Numbered from the stretch's first letter, positions 10,924 to 22,129 are shown. The stretch is DNA of 64,000 nt from Lepidostoma basale (GCA_022606425.2 JAHDVF020000240.1:248001-312000), one strand, 5' to 3'. Notes: generated by a model from the letters alone, not told the origin. Made by a program: numbers and translations.

Positions 10924-11104
10924 TACTGATTCTCATGACATGTGATAAGTAGCTAATCTATTACCATTTTTATTGTCACGTGAATTCTACTGAACCAATG
11001 ACAGCTTGAGAACGTTTTTTTTACACTGTCATCGCCGGGAATTGAATTCGGGACCTTCTGTGTGGCAGTCATAGATATGACCACTCTGGCACGATTGCCG
11101 TCTA
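10924..11104 (-). repeat. tSINE (tRNA-derived)
   Basis: Read on the minus strand: a tRNA-like head with A-box-like TGCCAGAGTGGTCA, then ~30 bp on a B-box-like CCCGAATTCAATTCCCGGCG, then the body ending TCATGAGAATCAGTAG. Homologous copies: 5364-5797, 23278-23470, 33197-33357, 56362-56600 and 58858-58962. Confidence 0.75.
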
Positions 11105-11116
11105 GTAAAAAATATA

Positions 11117-11280
11117 ACTAACTAACTAACCATCACGCCGTCTCCCCGAAAGGGTAGGCAGAAAGAATGGACTGTCACACTTTTACTGATGCGGCACTCC
11201 ATCCTTCTCTTTTCGCTCCGCGGGAGACGCGGTGTGATGGGTTGCGAACCTCATCGCCACCAATAGGCATCTCCCGCAAA
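11117..11280 (-). repeat. A-SINE copy, 5'-truncated, with target-site duplication
   Basis: Bounded by the 11-bp direct repeat TAAAAAATATA (11106-11116 and 11281-11291). The plus-strand start TAACTAACTAACC plus ~60 bp is shared with LINE-A. The rest (CTTCTCTTTTCGCTCCGCGG to GGCATCTCCCGC) is specific to the A-SINE family. Confidence 0.85.
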
Positions 11281-11299
11281 TAAAAAATATATATTTTTA

Positions 11300-11665
11300 A
11301 AATAAGACCTGTGCGCCACCTATCTTCACATATGGCATTGAGGGGAGGGCGGACACGATCAAGACCAAAAGTATGCTGAGAATAACGGAAATGATGAGAA
11401 CTGGGAAGACTGTGTGATCGTGTAAGGAACATCACAATTCAAGAGGTCAGCGAGGTTCAAGAAGTGATCAGAAGTGACAACGTCGACGGTACTGGTACCA
11501 ACATGTCCAAAGAATGAATCCCACAATAATTCCGGGTGGAATACCGGATGGACGGTTTCCATCAGGGAGACCCTCAAAACGACGGAGAGATAGTTGGAGT
11601 GTAACACGTGCAACATCACAGGAGGAAAATCTTGTTATAAGAATATAAGAAGAAAAAAAGAAAAA
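11300..11665 (+). mobile_element. LINE-B copy, 5'-truncated
   Basis: Degenerate LINE-B C-terminus: TYGIEGRADTIKTKSML-like, then WYQHVQRMNPTI-like and GRPSKRRRDSW-like blocks, ending in AAGAAGAAAAAAAGAAAAAG. Frame breaks throughout. Confidence 0.7.
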
Positions 11666-11789
11666 GAAGAAGAATATATCAATGTTCTGACCCTTAAATA
11701 TGTAAGTGAAACATGTATATTTCGTATTAATGAAATTGTCGGCTTTCTAGATTTGTATTTATTAAATGGGGGTGACAAGTCTTCCCATA

Positions 11790-12110
11790 GTAGAGCATTC
11801 ATCTTCTTCGTAGTTTCAACCCTAGGGATTGGTTTGCAGCAAATTCGCACCTCGTCCTCCACTGCGCACGGTCTTCTGCAGCCCTCTTTAGCTATTTCAG
11901 ATACATCCGTCGGAGTCAACACCCATAATTGGTCCCTTTATCTATCCCCTCTATTATGTCGTACGGGAGACCCTTATGGCGCACAATGTGGCCGATCTAT
12001 TGGGCTCGTTTCTCTGTGATTATTTTGATAAATTTTCCCTCATTCCTTCTACTAAAAAATCCTTCGATTCTCTTCGATAACCTCATCATTTGTGATGTGC
12101 ATTATCATTT
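11790..12110 (-). mobile_element. LINE-E fragment
   Basis: The plus strand starts CTTCTTCGTAGTTTCAACCC and TAGGGATTGGTTTGCAGC. The same end occurs in opposite orientation at 52195-52315, and a related body (GTCTTCTGCAACCCTCTTTA) at 49780-49990. The minus strand looks like the decayed 3' end of another LINE. Confidence 0.55.
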
Positions 12111-12114
12111 GGAG

Positions 12115-12620
12115 TATACTTGGAGTATAGTTGTGGAAATTGTACAATGAATATTAAAAGTAAACTCTTTGCTTGGTAGGATTTATAAAAATAATAATAA
12201 TGTGCTACATTTAAAGCGTGATACCTACATTTTGGGCTAATTTTTGTGATTTAATCACCTCAAGGGCACATTAAAACGTGTTTTAAATCTAGAATCTAAA
12301 TATGTACACTGCATCTGATATTTGCGATCGGTTAGAAAGTAAAATAAAACAAGTATACTCGTACAAGTCGAGTTTTAATTTGGGTATGAAATATGAAAAA
12401 TATGGTTTATCAATCTTAGATCTTAAATCTGTCGGATCATTTATGTATCTAATGTATGAAAGGAGTTTGTTCCAAATTATGTGCCGGCTACTGCAAAGAT
12501 GCTCGATCCCCGAAATTTGAACAAAGACGGTGCTTCGGCTCGTCTAATCTACCCTACTGCAGAGGAGTTCGCCGAGCGATGGGTGATTTTCCTTGAATTA
12601 AGGCTTTCCGTTATACTTAC
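12115..12620. other. mostly unrecognised; LINE-H 3' fragment at 12240-12295
   Basis: TTTAATCACCTCAAGGGCAC at 12251-12270 and the following AAAACGTGTTTTAAATC match, in reverse, the LINE-H-type 3' end at 21040-21080. The rest is unrecognised. Confidence 0.4.
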
Positions 12621-12624
12621 TTAC

Positions 12625-12960
12625 TTACTTAGACAGCCGTTGTCATCCACTGCTGGACATAGGCCTCCCCCATACTTCTCCACGTATCCCTGTCTTGTGC
12701 CTTTTGCATCCAATCGCTAGCAATTCTTCTAACGTCATCGGACCATCGTGTGGGGGGTCTCCCTCTGTTTCGTTTGTCTTCACGGGGTCTCCACTCTACC
12801 ACCCTTCTGGTCCATCTATCGTCTACCAATCTGGCAACATGTCCCGCAAATGACCATTTATGCTTTGTTACCCTTACGACGACATCTGTTACTCCCGACC
12901 TTCTACGTATTTCAGTATTTCATATCCGGTCTGAGAGTTTTACGTGTAGCATACATATTT
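12625..12960 (-). mobile_element. LINE-D copy, 5'-truncated
   Basis: The minus strand encodes VTKHKWSFAGHVARLVDDRW, then REDKRNRGRPPTRWSDDVRR and the AQDRDTWRSMGEAYVQQW terminal block of RTE-like proteins. It ends in GCCTATGTCCAGCAGTGG and (AAGT)n. The C-terminal frame from 12829 is open, but there is no palm domain. Confidence 0.82.
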
Positions 12961-13000
12961 ATACATACAATTCCGTTATACAGAGTTCGGATATATAACT

Positions 13001-13165
13001 AACTAACTAACCATCACGCCGTCTCCCCGAAGGGGTAGGAAGAAAGAATGGACTGCCACACTTTTCTTTACTGACATTTCTCTCGCTTCCTCAACATTCA
13101 TACATCGTGTCATGCACGCGCGTCGATTTCTCTGACTCATCACATGGCCGACATTCAATATTATG
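13001..13165 (-). mobile_element. LINE-A copy, strongly 5'-truncated, with 16-bp target-site duplication
   Basis: The repeat GTTCGGATATATAACT occurs at 12985-13000 and 13166-13181, exactly abutting the element. Only the last ~165 bp of LINE-A are present. Confidence 0.9.
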
Positions 13166-13382
13166 GTTCGGATATATAACTTGGTGTTATTCCATTTTGA
13201 AGGCTGTCCAGCAAATATTATAGTAAATCCTTTCTGGACTTTTCAGCCAGTGAAGTTCTTTAAGATGTTGTGTTATATGGGATATTTTTATGTGGTGGGA
13301 TAATATGTAACACATGTCAAGGCTTACAAAAGCGTTGAAATAATATGATATAATGTAATATATAATATATTCTAATATCAAG

Positions 13383-13640
13383 GATTAATTTTATCTCAAT
13401 AGAGACGAAGATGCAAACTGGAAACTGAATATGGTGATCTAGGTGTTTACAGGACTTATGACCTGTCATTGGTTGGGTTAAGCGCACGCTTTATGTAATT
13501 ACAATATTCCCCATTCCACCTTTCTTATGACCACCATGTCTGACAAATTTTTGGAAGTTGTATATATGTTAATATCCAACACCACAATTCATATGTCAGT
13601 TTCAATGCGCTATCTTTGAAGATTAGATTTATCCTTTACA
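13383..13640. repeat. decayed TIR element (same family as 44853-45184)
   Basis: Shares GGATTAATTTTATCTCAATAGA, ACGAAGATG and TTATGACCTGTCATTGGTTG with 44853-45184. The right end (GATTTATCCTTT near 13630) is degraded. Confidence 0.65.
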
Positions 13641-13641
13641 A

Positions 13642-14240
13642 TTATTGAAAAAAGAACATAAAAAATAGGCTTTGTGCGTATTCAAGATTCTTAAAAAATC
13701 CGCTGCCAATTATATGATGAATTAGTACAAAAATGTTATTAAATTTTTAATACATTTAGTATTGTGTGGTGTTCGTTAATTAGATGAAACGCAAATGAAG
13801 TAAATGCTAACTGGTGACCTTACAAACTTGGGGTCTGATGAAGCTGCCAATCACTCGGGGTATTACTTCTCAAAAGAAGCCTAATTACTATTGCGCACGC
13901 GTACAATAGCAGATCGCTCTCGTCCAATGCGAACGCCGTATTGTGTGTATGCGGATATGTTATGCGCGAAACATAATTCGATAATAATTATGCAGAAAAT
14001 GTAATAATTCATTCAACTTCAAACGTTTGCCACACCGGCTGGCAACTGGTAATACCTATTTCGTACCGTTAATTCGGGTAGACAGAACCTCGGGGTGTAT
14101 CTTAATATGTATATTATAATTAAGCTAATAATACTAATGTTATGATTAAAAGCTTTTTTATTCGATTTTCAGCTGCAAAAACTATTTACGAGTAGAATAA
14201 AATTTTAGATGAACTTAAGACGTTAACACTGTGTAATTCC
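13642..14240. other. unique-looking non-coding stretch
   Basis: Includes a CpG-containing patch (TTGCGCACGCGTACAATAG near 13893) and many ATTA/TAAT motifs. No feature could be named. Confidence 0.35.
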
Positions 14241-14244
14241 ATAA

Positions 14245-14420
14245 TGACTGTTTTTTTCCACTTTTGAGTTTATTTTTCCCAACATCTTTCGATGGCTTAT
14301 ACCTTCATCATCGGAAAAACGATATAATCTTTTTGGTTTACGAGTATATCGTTCTCCCGATGACAAAGGTATAAGTATTCTAAACTCGTCGAGAAAAATT
14401 ACCTTTAAAGTGGAAAAACA
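14245..14420. repeat. HL8 foldback element
   Basis: Arms starting TTTTTCCACTTTTGAG (left) and ending TAAAGTGGAAAAACAG (right) are inverted repeats. The left arm on the minus strand reads CCGATGATGAAGG, loop, then ATCGAAAGATGTTGGG, the HL order, followed by AAACTCAAAAGTGGA. Confidence 0.65.
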
Positions 14421-14649
14421 GTTTTTTATTTCTTAAAAAAGAGAGTAGAATAAAGTTTCGTTGAAAGTTTTAATTTTTATGTTTCTTATTTCATGATAAA
14501 ACATAGTTTCAATCATCGATACAAATCTATTTTTTCTTTAATAAATTAATGACACATGTAAACATTATAATCGTTTGTCGAAACAAACCTGGTTTTTCTT
14601 CAATTAATTAATAACAAATGTGAATATCATAATTTGTTTGAACAATCTC

Positions 14650-15025
14650 GATGTTTGAATAACTTTTTAAAAACATATACCATTGAGACCAGAGCGGATA
14701 CCACAAGAACGAAGACTAAAGTACGGGAGGCAGAGATGAGGACGCTGAGGATGATAGTAGGAAGGACTCTTCGAGATAGGGTGAGGAACACGGCTGACCG
14801 CGAGATCTGCAAGGTGGAGGATGTCGTGAGATGGGGCAGACAACGCAGAAAATACTGGAATGCGCACGTGCAGAGGATGGATCCCACCAGAATCCCACAC
14901 GCTATAGCGCCGTCCCCCCGGAAGACCGCCGAAGAGATAGAGAGATAGTTGGGAGTCAACCTCCCAAGAGAGGCCAGCCTGATTTCAGGAAGAGACCAAA
15001 GGTCTATAAGGATAAGAAGAAAACA
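14650..15025 (+). mobile_element. LINE-B copy, 5'-truncated
   Basis: A 104-codon frame (14634-14948) with IETRADTTRTKTKVREAEMR, LRDRVRNTADREICKVEDVV and WNAHVQRMDPTRIP blocks. The GRPP/KRW end is frameshifted. It ends ATAAGGATAAGAAGAAAAC. Confidence 0.8.
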
Positions 15026-15029
15026 TTGT

Positions 15030-15110
15030 TATTTCACAAAACTTTTTGCACCTTTCATAAACATGTTTCGGGACACAGATTTCCTTTCTTCAGTGTATGA
15101 ATTAATGAGT
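15030..15110 (-). repeat. HL6 element
   Basis: Minus strand 15056-15098: CATACA, CTGAAGA, A, then AGGAAATCTGTGTCCC, GAA, ACATGT, T, TATG. The hammerhead core positions are all present. Stem I pairs except for one mismatch. Confidence 0.65.
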
Positions 15111-15144
15111 TTTAACAGTCAAATGAAATCTTGATGTATTTATA

Positions 15145-15445
15145 AGTAACTAACTAACTAACCATCACGCCATTTCCCCGGAGGGTAGGCAGAGAGGATG
15201 GATCGCCACAATGCTCTGTCCTAGCATATCTCTCAGGATTCATCTACATTCATACATCGTACCATGCACGCACGTCGATTATTCCGACTACGAATGTGGC
15301 CGCTTTTTAGTAATTGATTCATTTGGTCATGCCATGTTTTCCTCGGTCGTTCTCGGCTTCTTTTTCCACTCGCGCTGCTTGTGTACAACTTTTTAACCAT
15401 TCTTCTCTCATCCATTCGTTCCATATGTCCAAGCCATCTCAAGGA
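15145..15445 (-). mobile_element. LINE-A copy (second subfamily) with target-site duplication
   Basis: Flanked by TTGATGTATTTAT at 15131-15143 and 15446-15458. The frame encodes RWLGHMERMDERRMVKKLYT, then SRERPRKTWHDQMNQL. The different linker (SSASGKRS) marks a subfamily shared with 3300, 19262 and 34408. Confidence 0.85.
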
Positions 15446-15459
15446 TTGATGTATTTATT

Positions 15460-16110
15460 TATGTCTGAAAATGTTATTTTTAAAATAACATGTTAAAATG
15501 CGTCTTAATTTACCCCGAATGCGTCACAACTTACCTAAAGGCGCCGGTACATGCTTCAAAACAAAAAAGCAGTTATTTTTGTTGTAAATCATTTTCCGAT
15601 CAACTGTCCGCCGCCATGACACTCGGCTCGCGAGGTTGGTAACTCTTCTCAATTATCATTCACCTTGAATCGCGACCCGAGCTGTAACCGTATGGACGAT
15701 TATTACACTGCCAAGTACAGGATTAAAGCGCTACTCCGACGATATTTTTAAATTCAAACCGCAAAAACAGGCCGATGATTAGCGCGTCGCAAAAAAATCA
15801 ATTGTGGCCAAAACTGTTTTTGTTCGACGGCAATTACCGCTCACGACTCGTGACGAATTTCACTCCAAATTTGGCTGCTCAGTTACTGAAATGTTAACTT
15901 TTTACACTAATTTCAAGTGTTTTCGATCGATCACAATCCTACAACTCCGCCCCTATAATTTAAGTCTCGGCCAAAACAATTCGTATGCCATAGAGCACGC
16001 ACGGTGGAACAATTTAAAAAATCCCATTAAATAAGGTGTTAATGTAGTAATATAGCTGCGTATTTAAGTTTTTTTTTATTGGTATTGAAAACAGGAAAAA
16101 AATCGATAAA
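15460..16110. other. unique-looking, GC-moderate stretch
   Basis: Less repetitive than its surroundings, with a GTCCGCCGCCATGACACTCG patch near 15607 and a 76-codon frame (15804-16034) of no known family. Possibly host non-coding DNA. Confidence 0.35.
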
Positions 16111-16117
16111 AATTTAT

Positions 16118-16545
16118 AATAATATAATAATAACTTTGTTAAATCCACAAAATATTAAAAAAACACGACATGTTTTGGAGGATTCCTTCATCATCAGGTG
16201 TAAAAATATAATAAAAATTAAACAAAGAAAGACTAATATAAAAAAAACGCATTTAAAATTCGATTCAATAATTCTAATTGAAAAATTAACCTGGGCTTAT
16301 TACAATAATTTAAATGATTGTATCGAATTTTAAATGCGTTTTTTTATATTAGCCTTTTTTTGATTATTTTTAATTATATTTTTACACCTGAATATGGAGG
16401 TATCCTCCGAAACATCTCGTGTTTTTTAATATTGTTTTGATATTTTGTGGATCAAACAAAGTTTTTTCAAATTTCCTAAGTATATTACTATAGAATTCCA
16501 CAGTGTTAATGCCCTAGTGTTCAATAAACTTTAAGATAAATAAAT
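16118..16545. repeat. HL1 foldback element
   Basis: Two HL1 units head to head form a hairpin with arms of roughly 140 bp (16128-16270 and 16325-16465). The left motif (minus, 16163-16202) has CTGATGA with stem I ACAC/GTGT but AAAA for GAAA. The right motif (plus, 16384-16422) has CTGAATA and a perfect GGAGG/CCTCC stem II. Each arm has lost a different core base. Confidence 0.8.
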
Positions 16546-16549
16546 AAAA

Positions 16550-17515
16550 ATAAGAACACTTGTAATTTCATTTTTAGAAACAACATTCGCAATAAGAACG
16601 AAACGTTGTCAAAGCAAATTACATAAGTGTTTTAAATTATTTTTAATAATGCCACAATATGGTAGGTGCTTATAAATATAATATAATATAAAATCTACTT
16701 CTTATTCTTCGTATTAATGGCAAGATAATATTATGTACGAGTATTACTGGTCTGGGGATAAATTGTTTCTCTTGCCGTTGTGATGGAAGGTTTAGCCGAC
16801 TTTGTGTCGTTTCCATGGGCGCCCCCAACTTATAGTTATAATTACACCTCACGTGATGGTACCTACCTTGCCAATATAAAACAATGATCAGTTATCATTT
16901 TCAATGCGTGTAGCGCAAGAAATCTGTTTGGCTTAGAGCTGCCTTTAGCAGCTTCCGTAAGTCCGATCAATCTCAAGCCTATACATCCCAGGGTGCGGTA
17001 TTCTATAGGTCCATCTTAACCTCAGTCTACGTATACTTCTACGTTCTACTAGATATTTGCACACAATATTTTATGGTAGATCTTCCTAACTTAGAAACGT
17101 TTTCCAATCACAAAGTCTTATTGTCTTATTGATCACACTAGCTGACGTTCCGGTAAACTATTATACACAGAGCTTGATGTTTTGGTGCCTTCTTTGTGAG
17201 CTATAATTGTATAAAATAAATTATTCAAACCGATTCCAAACAATCGAACAACTTTTTTTAAATCGTGTAATTACATTGATTATGCACACGTTGTATCATA
17301 TGTTGCAAAAAAGCTCAATTCCTATAGCATAAGTCAAATTTAATACGCAAGCAATTTGTTTACGATTTTGACATATAGGCTTTTTACAATTTGTGGTCAA
17401 ACCGTAGCTATACCATCTAATATTTGACGGTTCATATTACAAAATACAACAAAACATACTAATATTGATTTACACCATGAAAAATTAAACATTAAAAAAA
17501 GTATGAAAACCAAAA
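16550..17515. other. non-coding stretch, nothing recognised
   Basis: No repeat family or coding signal was recognised. Confidence 0.4.
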
Positions 17516-17519
17516 AAAA

Positions 17520-17685
17520 ATTATACAAAATTTCTTTATTATTAAGTATTTAGTGTTTTCGGCAGCTTTCTGCCATCTTCTCGTGAGAGAACCAGAAGAT
17601 GGCAGCAAGCTGCCGAAATCGGTCGAACATAAACACAAGGAAGTACACTTAATACATAGTAATATAGAAATTTTGTAAAAAAAGA
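17520..17685. repeat. HL3 foldback element
   Basis: An inverted repeat centred near 17585. The right arm at 17592-17627 reads CAGAAGA, T, GGCAGC, AA, GCTGCC, GAA, ATCGGT, C. The U of the hammerhead CUGA is A in all HL3 copies. Outer arms match as AAATTTCT/AGAAATTT. Confidence 0.75.
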
Positions 17686-17689
17686 TTTT

Positions 17690-18940
17690 TGTTTTCGTTA
17701 AAAAAAAAAATGTGTTTTCATTGTTTTTTTTTTTTTTGTTTTCTTTATTTAAAATGAACTTCTACCAAGAAATTTCATTTAAAAACTTTAATTATTTAAA
17801 AAAAAAGTACAATTCTTACAACAACAAAAAAAAAAACGCGAAAAAAAAAAATTCTTTAAAAAAATATGTAATTTCATATACTCGTATAAACAATCTGTAT
17901 AAGATTTGACCCTCAAAAATACTTTTTTTACACTTTATGGTCAAATCATAGCTTTTTTATTTAGTGTTTTGCGTAACGACATTTTATCATAGAAGATTAA
18001 TATTACTACTATAAGTTCAACAAAACATTATTATGAGTATTATAATAAATTTAACATAATAATGTTGAGAATATATGAAATAAAATATAGTTTAAAACGT
18101 ACAAAAAATCTTTAAATCTCAGGAAATAATACATCTCGTATAATGCGACACGACAGGACAAAGAAAAAACATACTCGAGATTGGTAAAAATAGCCTGTAT
18201 AGGTATTAACGATCTTTGATTTATTTCTGGGAAAACGTCTCATTTCTACCGCAAACCTGTAACGTCAGCGTTTTCGTGTTCTTTTTATGAATACAGGAAA
18301 AAAACGTTTGAATAACGTTTAATTTGAAGGCCAACCACATTCTAAATAGATCCGTAGAATAAAACAAACGGCCGAAGTCTTTGACCGATTTAATTCGGCA
18401 ATAGGAAGCCGCGCGTGTGTTGGTGTGATTGTGCTTTGGCTGTGTGTGTAGGCTGATACCCCACACTGACGCACCGGCGCTCTTATAACATACCTGCATT
18501 AGTATTTCATGTAAATCTATTGTGCCTTTATAATGTGTTCAATAACACATAACGTTTTTTTCGCATTCAACCGAAATGACTCCTTTTCTGCGCTTTACTC
18601 GGAGGTAATCATTAGCATGGAATAATAATAACGACTTTTGGTATATTCTTTACGTGTTTTCTTGAACTTGATTATGTATGATCTTCCGGCAAGAGTTAGA
18701 TGATATAATCGCTAGTTCTGAGAAGCGGCTGAATGCGTTGTACCCTTGACCGACTTATGAATCAAATTATTAAACTATTAGATATTTTCTTCATTGGTTA
18801 CTATTAAATATTTTTATTTGATTACTTGCTTAATATTAGTAATTATTTTCAGTACCTATTTATTGTGATTTTTTTCTTAATTTCTAAAAGCATTAACAAA
18901 TCATAAATTCTGATTTTAAATAAGAGATACAATTATTTAA
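17690..18940. other. AT-rich non-coding stretch with a GC patch at 18400-18490
   Basis: Poly-A/T-rich sequence to about 18180. A 92-codon minus-strand frame (18221-18499) has no recognised family. Nothing else seen. Confidence 0.35.
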
Positions 18941-18945
18941 AATGT

Positions 18946-19196
18946 TTTTTTTTATTTTTTTTTATATCATTGTATTTTATATAATTTGTTTTACCTTTAT
19001 ATTTTGAACGTTGGACGATCGAAGCGCGGGAGATGGCCTATTGGTGGCGATGAGGTTCGCAACCTATCACATCGCGTCTCACGCGGGGGCGAAAAGAGAA
19101 GGATAGAGTGTCGCATCGGTTAAAGTGTGGCAGTCCATCTTTTCTGCTTACCCCTTTGGGGAGACGGCATGATGGTTAGTTAGTTAGTTAGTTTGC
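18946..19196 (+). repeat. A-SINE copy
   Basis: AT-rich leader (TTTATATCATTGTATTTTAT), then the family core GTTGGACGATCGAAGC, GTTCGCAACC and GGGGGCGAAAAGAGAAGGAT. It ends in the LINE-A-like 3' end and (TTAG)n. Confidence 0.82.
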
Positions 19197-19261
19197 AATT
19201 ATTAAACTATTGTAGGAATGAATATTACTTAGCTTAGTACTTTCTCGTCTATTTACTGTTA

Positions 19262-19506
19262 AAATGTTGTATCCAAGCAGTGTGAGTAGAAAGAGAAACT
19301 GCGGAAGACCAAGGAAAGCATGACATAACCAAATTAATCAAATACCGAAAGGCGGCCACATTCGAAGTCTGAAAAATCGACGAGCGTGAATGTTACGATG
19401 TATGAATGTGGAGGAATCTAGAGAGGTATGTCAGGACAGAAAGTATGGCGGTCCATCCTCTCTGACTACCCCTCCAGGGAGACGGCGTGATGCTTAGTTA
19501 GTTATT
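19262..19506 (+). mobile_element. LINE-A 3' fragment (second subfamily)
   Basis: Covers the linker-to-3'-end part with several stops. The terminal hairpin is CCCCTCCAGGG and the tail is TTAGTTAGTTA. Confidence 0.8.
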
Positions 19507-19689
19507 TGAAAAAACGACGAAAAACTCTTTATTGATTGTTGAGATTTTATTGCATTAATTGGTATAACAATAATATTTATTTGCTAGTATAAAAACTACT
19601 GTTATTTTGAGAAAATACATGTTTTGTAGAAGATGATGTAGATAATATGTGCGCGTATTCTGTGTTTTCCAGTTTAGTTCTATTATTTT

Positions 19690-19885
19690 TAATAACTAAC
19701 TATGCATAACGTCGTTTCCCCGAAGGGGTAGGCAAAAAGTTTGGACCGGCGCTCGTATCATCCTTACACGTCGATTTTTCCGACTCGTCACGTGAGCGAC
19801 GTTCAAAATTTGTTTGATTTGACTACATTTTCCTCAGTTTTCCTGTATATCTTGCTTCATTCACGTTTAACGTATACTTTATAAA
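19690..19885 (-). mobile_element. degenerate LINE-A fragment
   Basis: Tail TAACTAACTATGCATAACG, then CCCCGAAGGGGTAGGC and a decayed coding region up to the GRPRK block. Confidence 0.65.
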
Positions 19886-20098
19886 ACATTATTTCTTCAT
19901 TTCTATTTTTCTTTTTTATACACTTTGTTTATTATAAAATTGTTGTTGTTTACATGATCTGACAAATGTCTATATAATTATATTTTGTTAATATCAGTGT
20001 TGTATATACAAAGTGTATAAAAAAGAAAAATAGAAATAAACCACCATGACAGCACAAAATATGGCGTATATATTATAGAAGACATTATTTCTTCATTT
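19886..20098. repeat. hairpin segment between 17-bp direct repeats
   Basis: ACATTATTTCTTCATTT occurs at 19886-19902 and 20082-20098. Between them lie the inverted repeats TTTCTATTTTTCTTTTTTAT and its complement (19901-19929 and 20009-20037). The layout suggests an insertion with a target duplication inside LINE-A-derived DNA. Confidence 0.6.
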
Positions 20099-20214
20099 AT
20101 AATTAATAAACCTGCTGTTATTTTTTATAACAGTTTTATTCTCATACATACTTTAAAATAAAATATTACAAAGTATGTTATTATAACTAATACGAAATAA
20201 AACATTTCTAAATT

Positions 20215-20300
20215 TGTTTATACGTGGGAATGACATGTTTCGCTTTGTTGAAACATGATCATATGTGACATCATAATGCCTTAGCAAATCGAATCATATC
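20215..20300. repeat. HL7 fragment
   Basis: GTGGGAATGACATGTTTCGC, the complement of GCGAAACATGTCATTCCCAC, and a displaced ATAATGCCTTAGCAAATCG piece. The two halves are separated, so the motif is broken. Confidence 0.5.
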
Positions 20301-20304
20301 ATTT

Positions 20305-20675
20305 TCCAAAAATATAATAAAAATTCTAGAAAATAGACGATTTTAATCGTTTTAATTTTTTAAATGGGATTATACGTCATCGTTCAAGAAACAATTAATT
20401 TAATATTTACATACATGTTCAGTAAAAAGTATTTGTACTCAATTTGTATTTTAAGCCACGTGAATAGTAATTATGAATGACAAGATTGGTAATAAGTGGG
20501 TCAATAATTATTTTCCATAATAATTTGAGCTAAAAAATACACTTTGTAATAACTTCATAATTGTATTATTTTATAAGTACTCGTATCTCGGGAACCCTTT
20601 AATAATATGAGAAGTGGTTTTTTTTTGGCGACACATTAATTTGAAGCTTCGACAGAGAATGGTCAAAATGCTGTC
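20305..20675. other. AT-rich non-coding stretch
   Basis: Nothing recognised. Confidence 0.4.
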
Positions 20676-20679
20676 TGGT

Positions 20680-20965
20680 ATATACCATTAAGTATAGACT
20701 TTTATATGGTGCTGAATCATGAACCGTAAAAGTTGGGATCATGAACCGGCTCTAGACGTTTGAAATGTGACTGCATCGTAAAATGTTGCGCATTCCTTTG
20801 ACCGATTTGGTCAAAAACAAATGTTCTCCAGAGAGCTAAAGCTGATAGATATTTTTTTTACCAACATGACACTTGTCACACCTGATCATTGAGGACAAAA
20901 TAGAGAGTCGAAGAGACGTTGGCAAGGGACGAATCTCTTGACTAGATTAGACTGGCTTAGCTGTT
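20680..20965 (+). mobile_element. LINE-F fragment, RT C-terminus
   Basis: A decayed frame reading LLYGAES-T-KV, LEAFEMxLHRKMLRIPLTD, then HLIIEDKIESRRDVG and RISWL-like blocks. This is a C-terminal pattern of RTE-type proteins with a WLxNIRxWTG end. Multiple stops. Confidence 0.65.
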
Positions 20966-21039
20966 TCCAGCTGCTAAGGAGAGAGACCTCTACTCTCAAG
21001 TAAACGATCGCGAATATCAGATGCAGCGTTCACATTTAG

Positions 21040-21125
21040 ATTTAAAACACGTCTTAATGCGCCCTTCAGGTGATTACATCACAAAAACGGCGCTTTAAAA
21101 GTTAGCATATTATTATTATTATTAT
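21040..21125 (+). mobile_element. LINE-H-type 3' end
   Basis: ATGCGCCCTTCAGGTGATTA then AACGGCGCTTTAAAAG and an (ATT)n tail. The same end occurs at 35700-35775 and, reversed, at 38228, 40672 and 58745. Confidence 0.6.
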
Positions 21126-21130
21126 AATCA

Positions 21131-21376
21131 GTGTTGGTACTCCCATAGAAGTCCAGAAGCCCGACTTGCGTAAGAAATTTTGAATCAAAACCCCCAAATC
21201 TAATTTATCATGCTCCCGCATAAACCAACAATCCACCAAATCACCTTCCAACAATGTTCCCATAAGACGTAAGAGGAATAGCCCAAAGAGCTGAACCACT
21301 GCAAGCCAGAAGAGGTTTTGATTCAAAATTTCTTACGCAAGCAGGGCTTCTGGGCTTCTATGGGAGTACCACCACT
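21131..21376. mobile_element. hAT-like MITE with long TIRs
   Basis: Near-perfect terminal inverted repeats of about 55 bp. The left starts CAGTGTTGGTACTCCCATAG (after ATTATAAT) and the right end is the complement of CAGTGGTGGTACTCCCATAG. The centre (~130 bp) is non-coding. CAGTG termini are typical of hAT elements. An 8-bp target duplication is not clear because the left flank is (ATT)n. Confidence 0.75.
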
Positions 21377-21429
21377 GCAATTAATAGTAACCGTCGGGTA
21401 TGACTGACACGACAGCGAAAGAAGAAGAA

Positions 21430-22128
21430 AATTTCAATGTTCATAAATGTTTTATGTCTCTTAAACTTATATTTAAATATGTTCGGTCATTTATTATACA
21501 ACAACAATAATGATTTTAAAAGGCGTCATTAGATTCATTGGACTTCACTTTTATATATTCATAAATAATTTGTCATCACCAGTCTCCAACATGACTATCA
21601 ATCTTCGTTGATAGATAGTATCTGAAAAAAACTAGTTTTTACATATATTCATTATACGAGTACATGCATATGTAAATATTGCATGTTTCTATATTAAACA
21701 TTATTAATTGTTTAATAACGTTAGCTGCTAGTATTTAATTGAAGTAAAAGCATCTGATATAGCTTAAGGTCGCTCCCTTAATCCTTATTTGGGCACTAGG
21801 AAACTGATTATGAAAAATAATTGTTTTCAATAGAGAGGTAAAATACTAAAATTCTGTACAATTATTATTTTCACTCCATCAACAAATATGTTTATTTTAT
21901 AATTTTTGCATAACATTAATAGGGTATTATTAACTGTGTCACAGCATGGATAATATCACGTTGGAAATACTTTCTTTAAGTTCAAGAGTTTAAGTATGAC
22001 AAATTTCTTGAAAACGCACGTTTTCCCAATATGATTCTAAACAATGATTTAGATAAATTTTACATCAATGTGTCTTTTCTGTCAAAACTATGCATTTACT
22101 CCTTTCTCCTTATATGCCCTTTCTACAT
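21430..22128. other. non-coding stretch, nothing recognised
   Basis: No feature supported. Confidence 0.4.
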
Positions 22129-22129
22129 T

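Noticed and set aside
15804..16034. 76-codon plus ORF
   Set aside because: No motif; treated as unique non-coding DNA.
18221..18499. 92-codon minus-strand ORF
   Set aside because: No recognisable motif, splice context or repeat membership.
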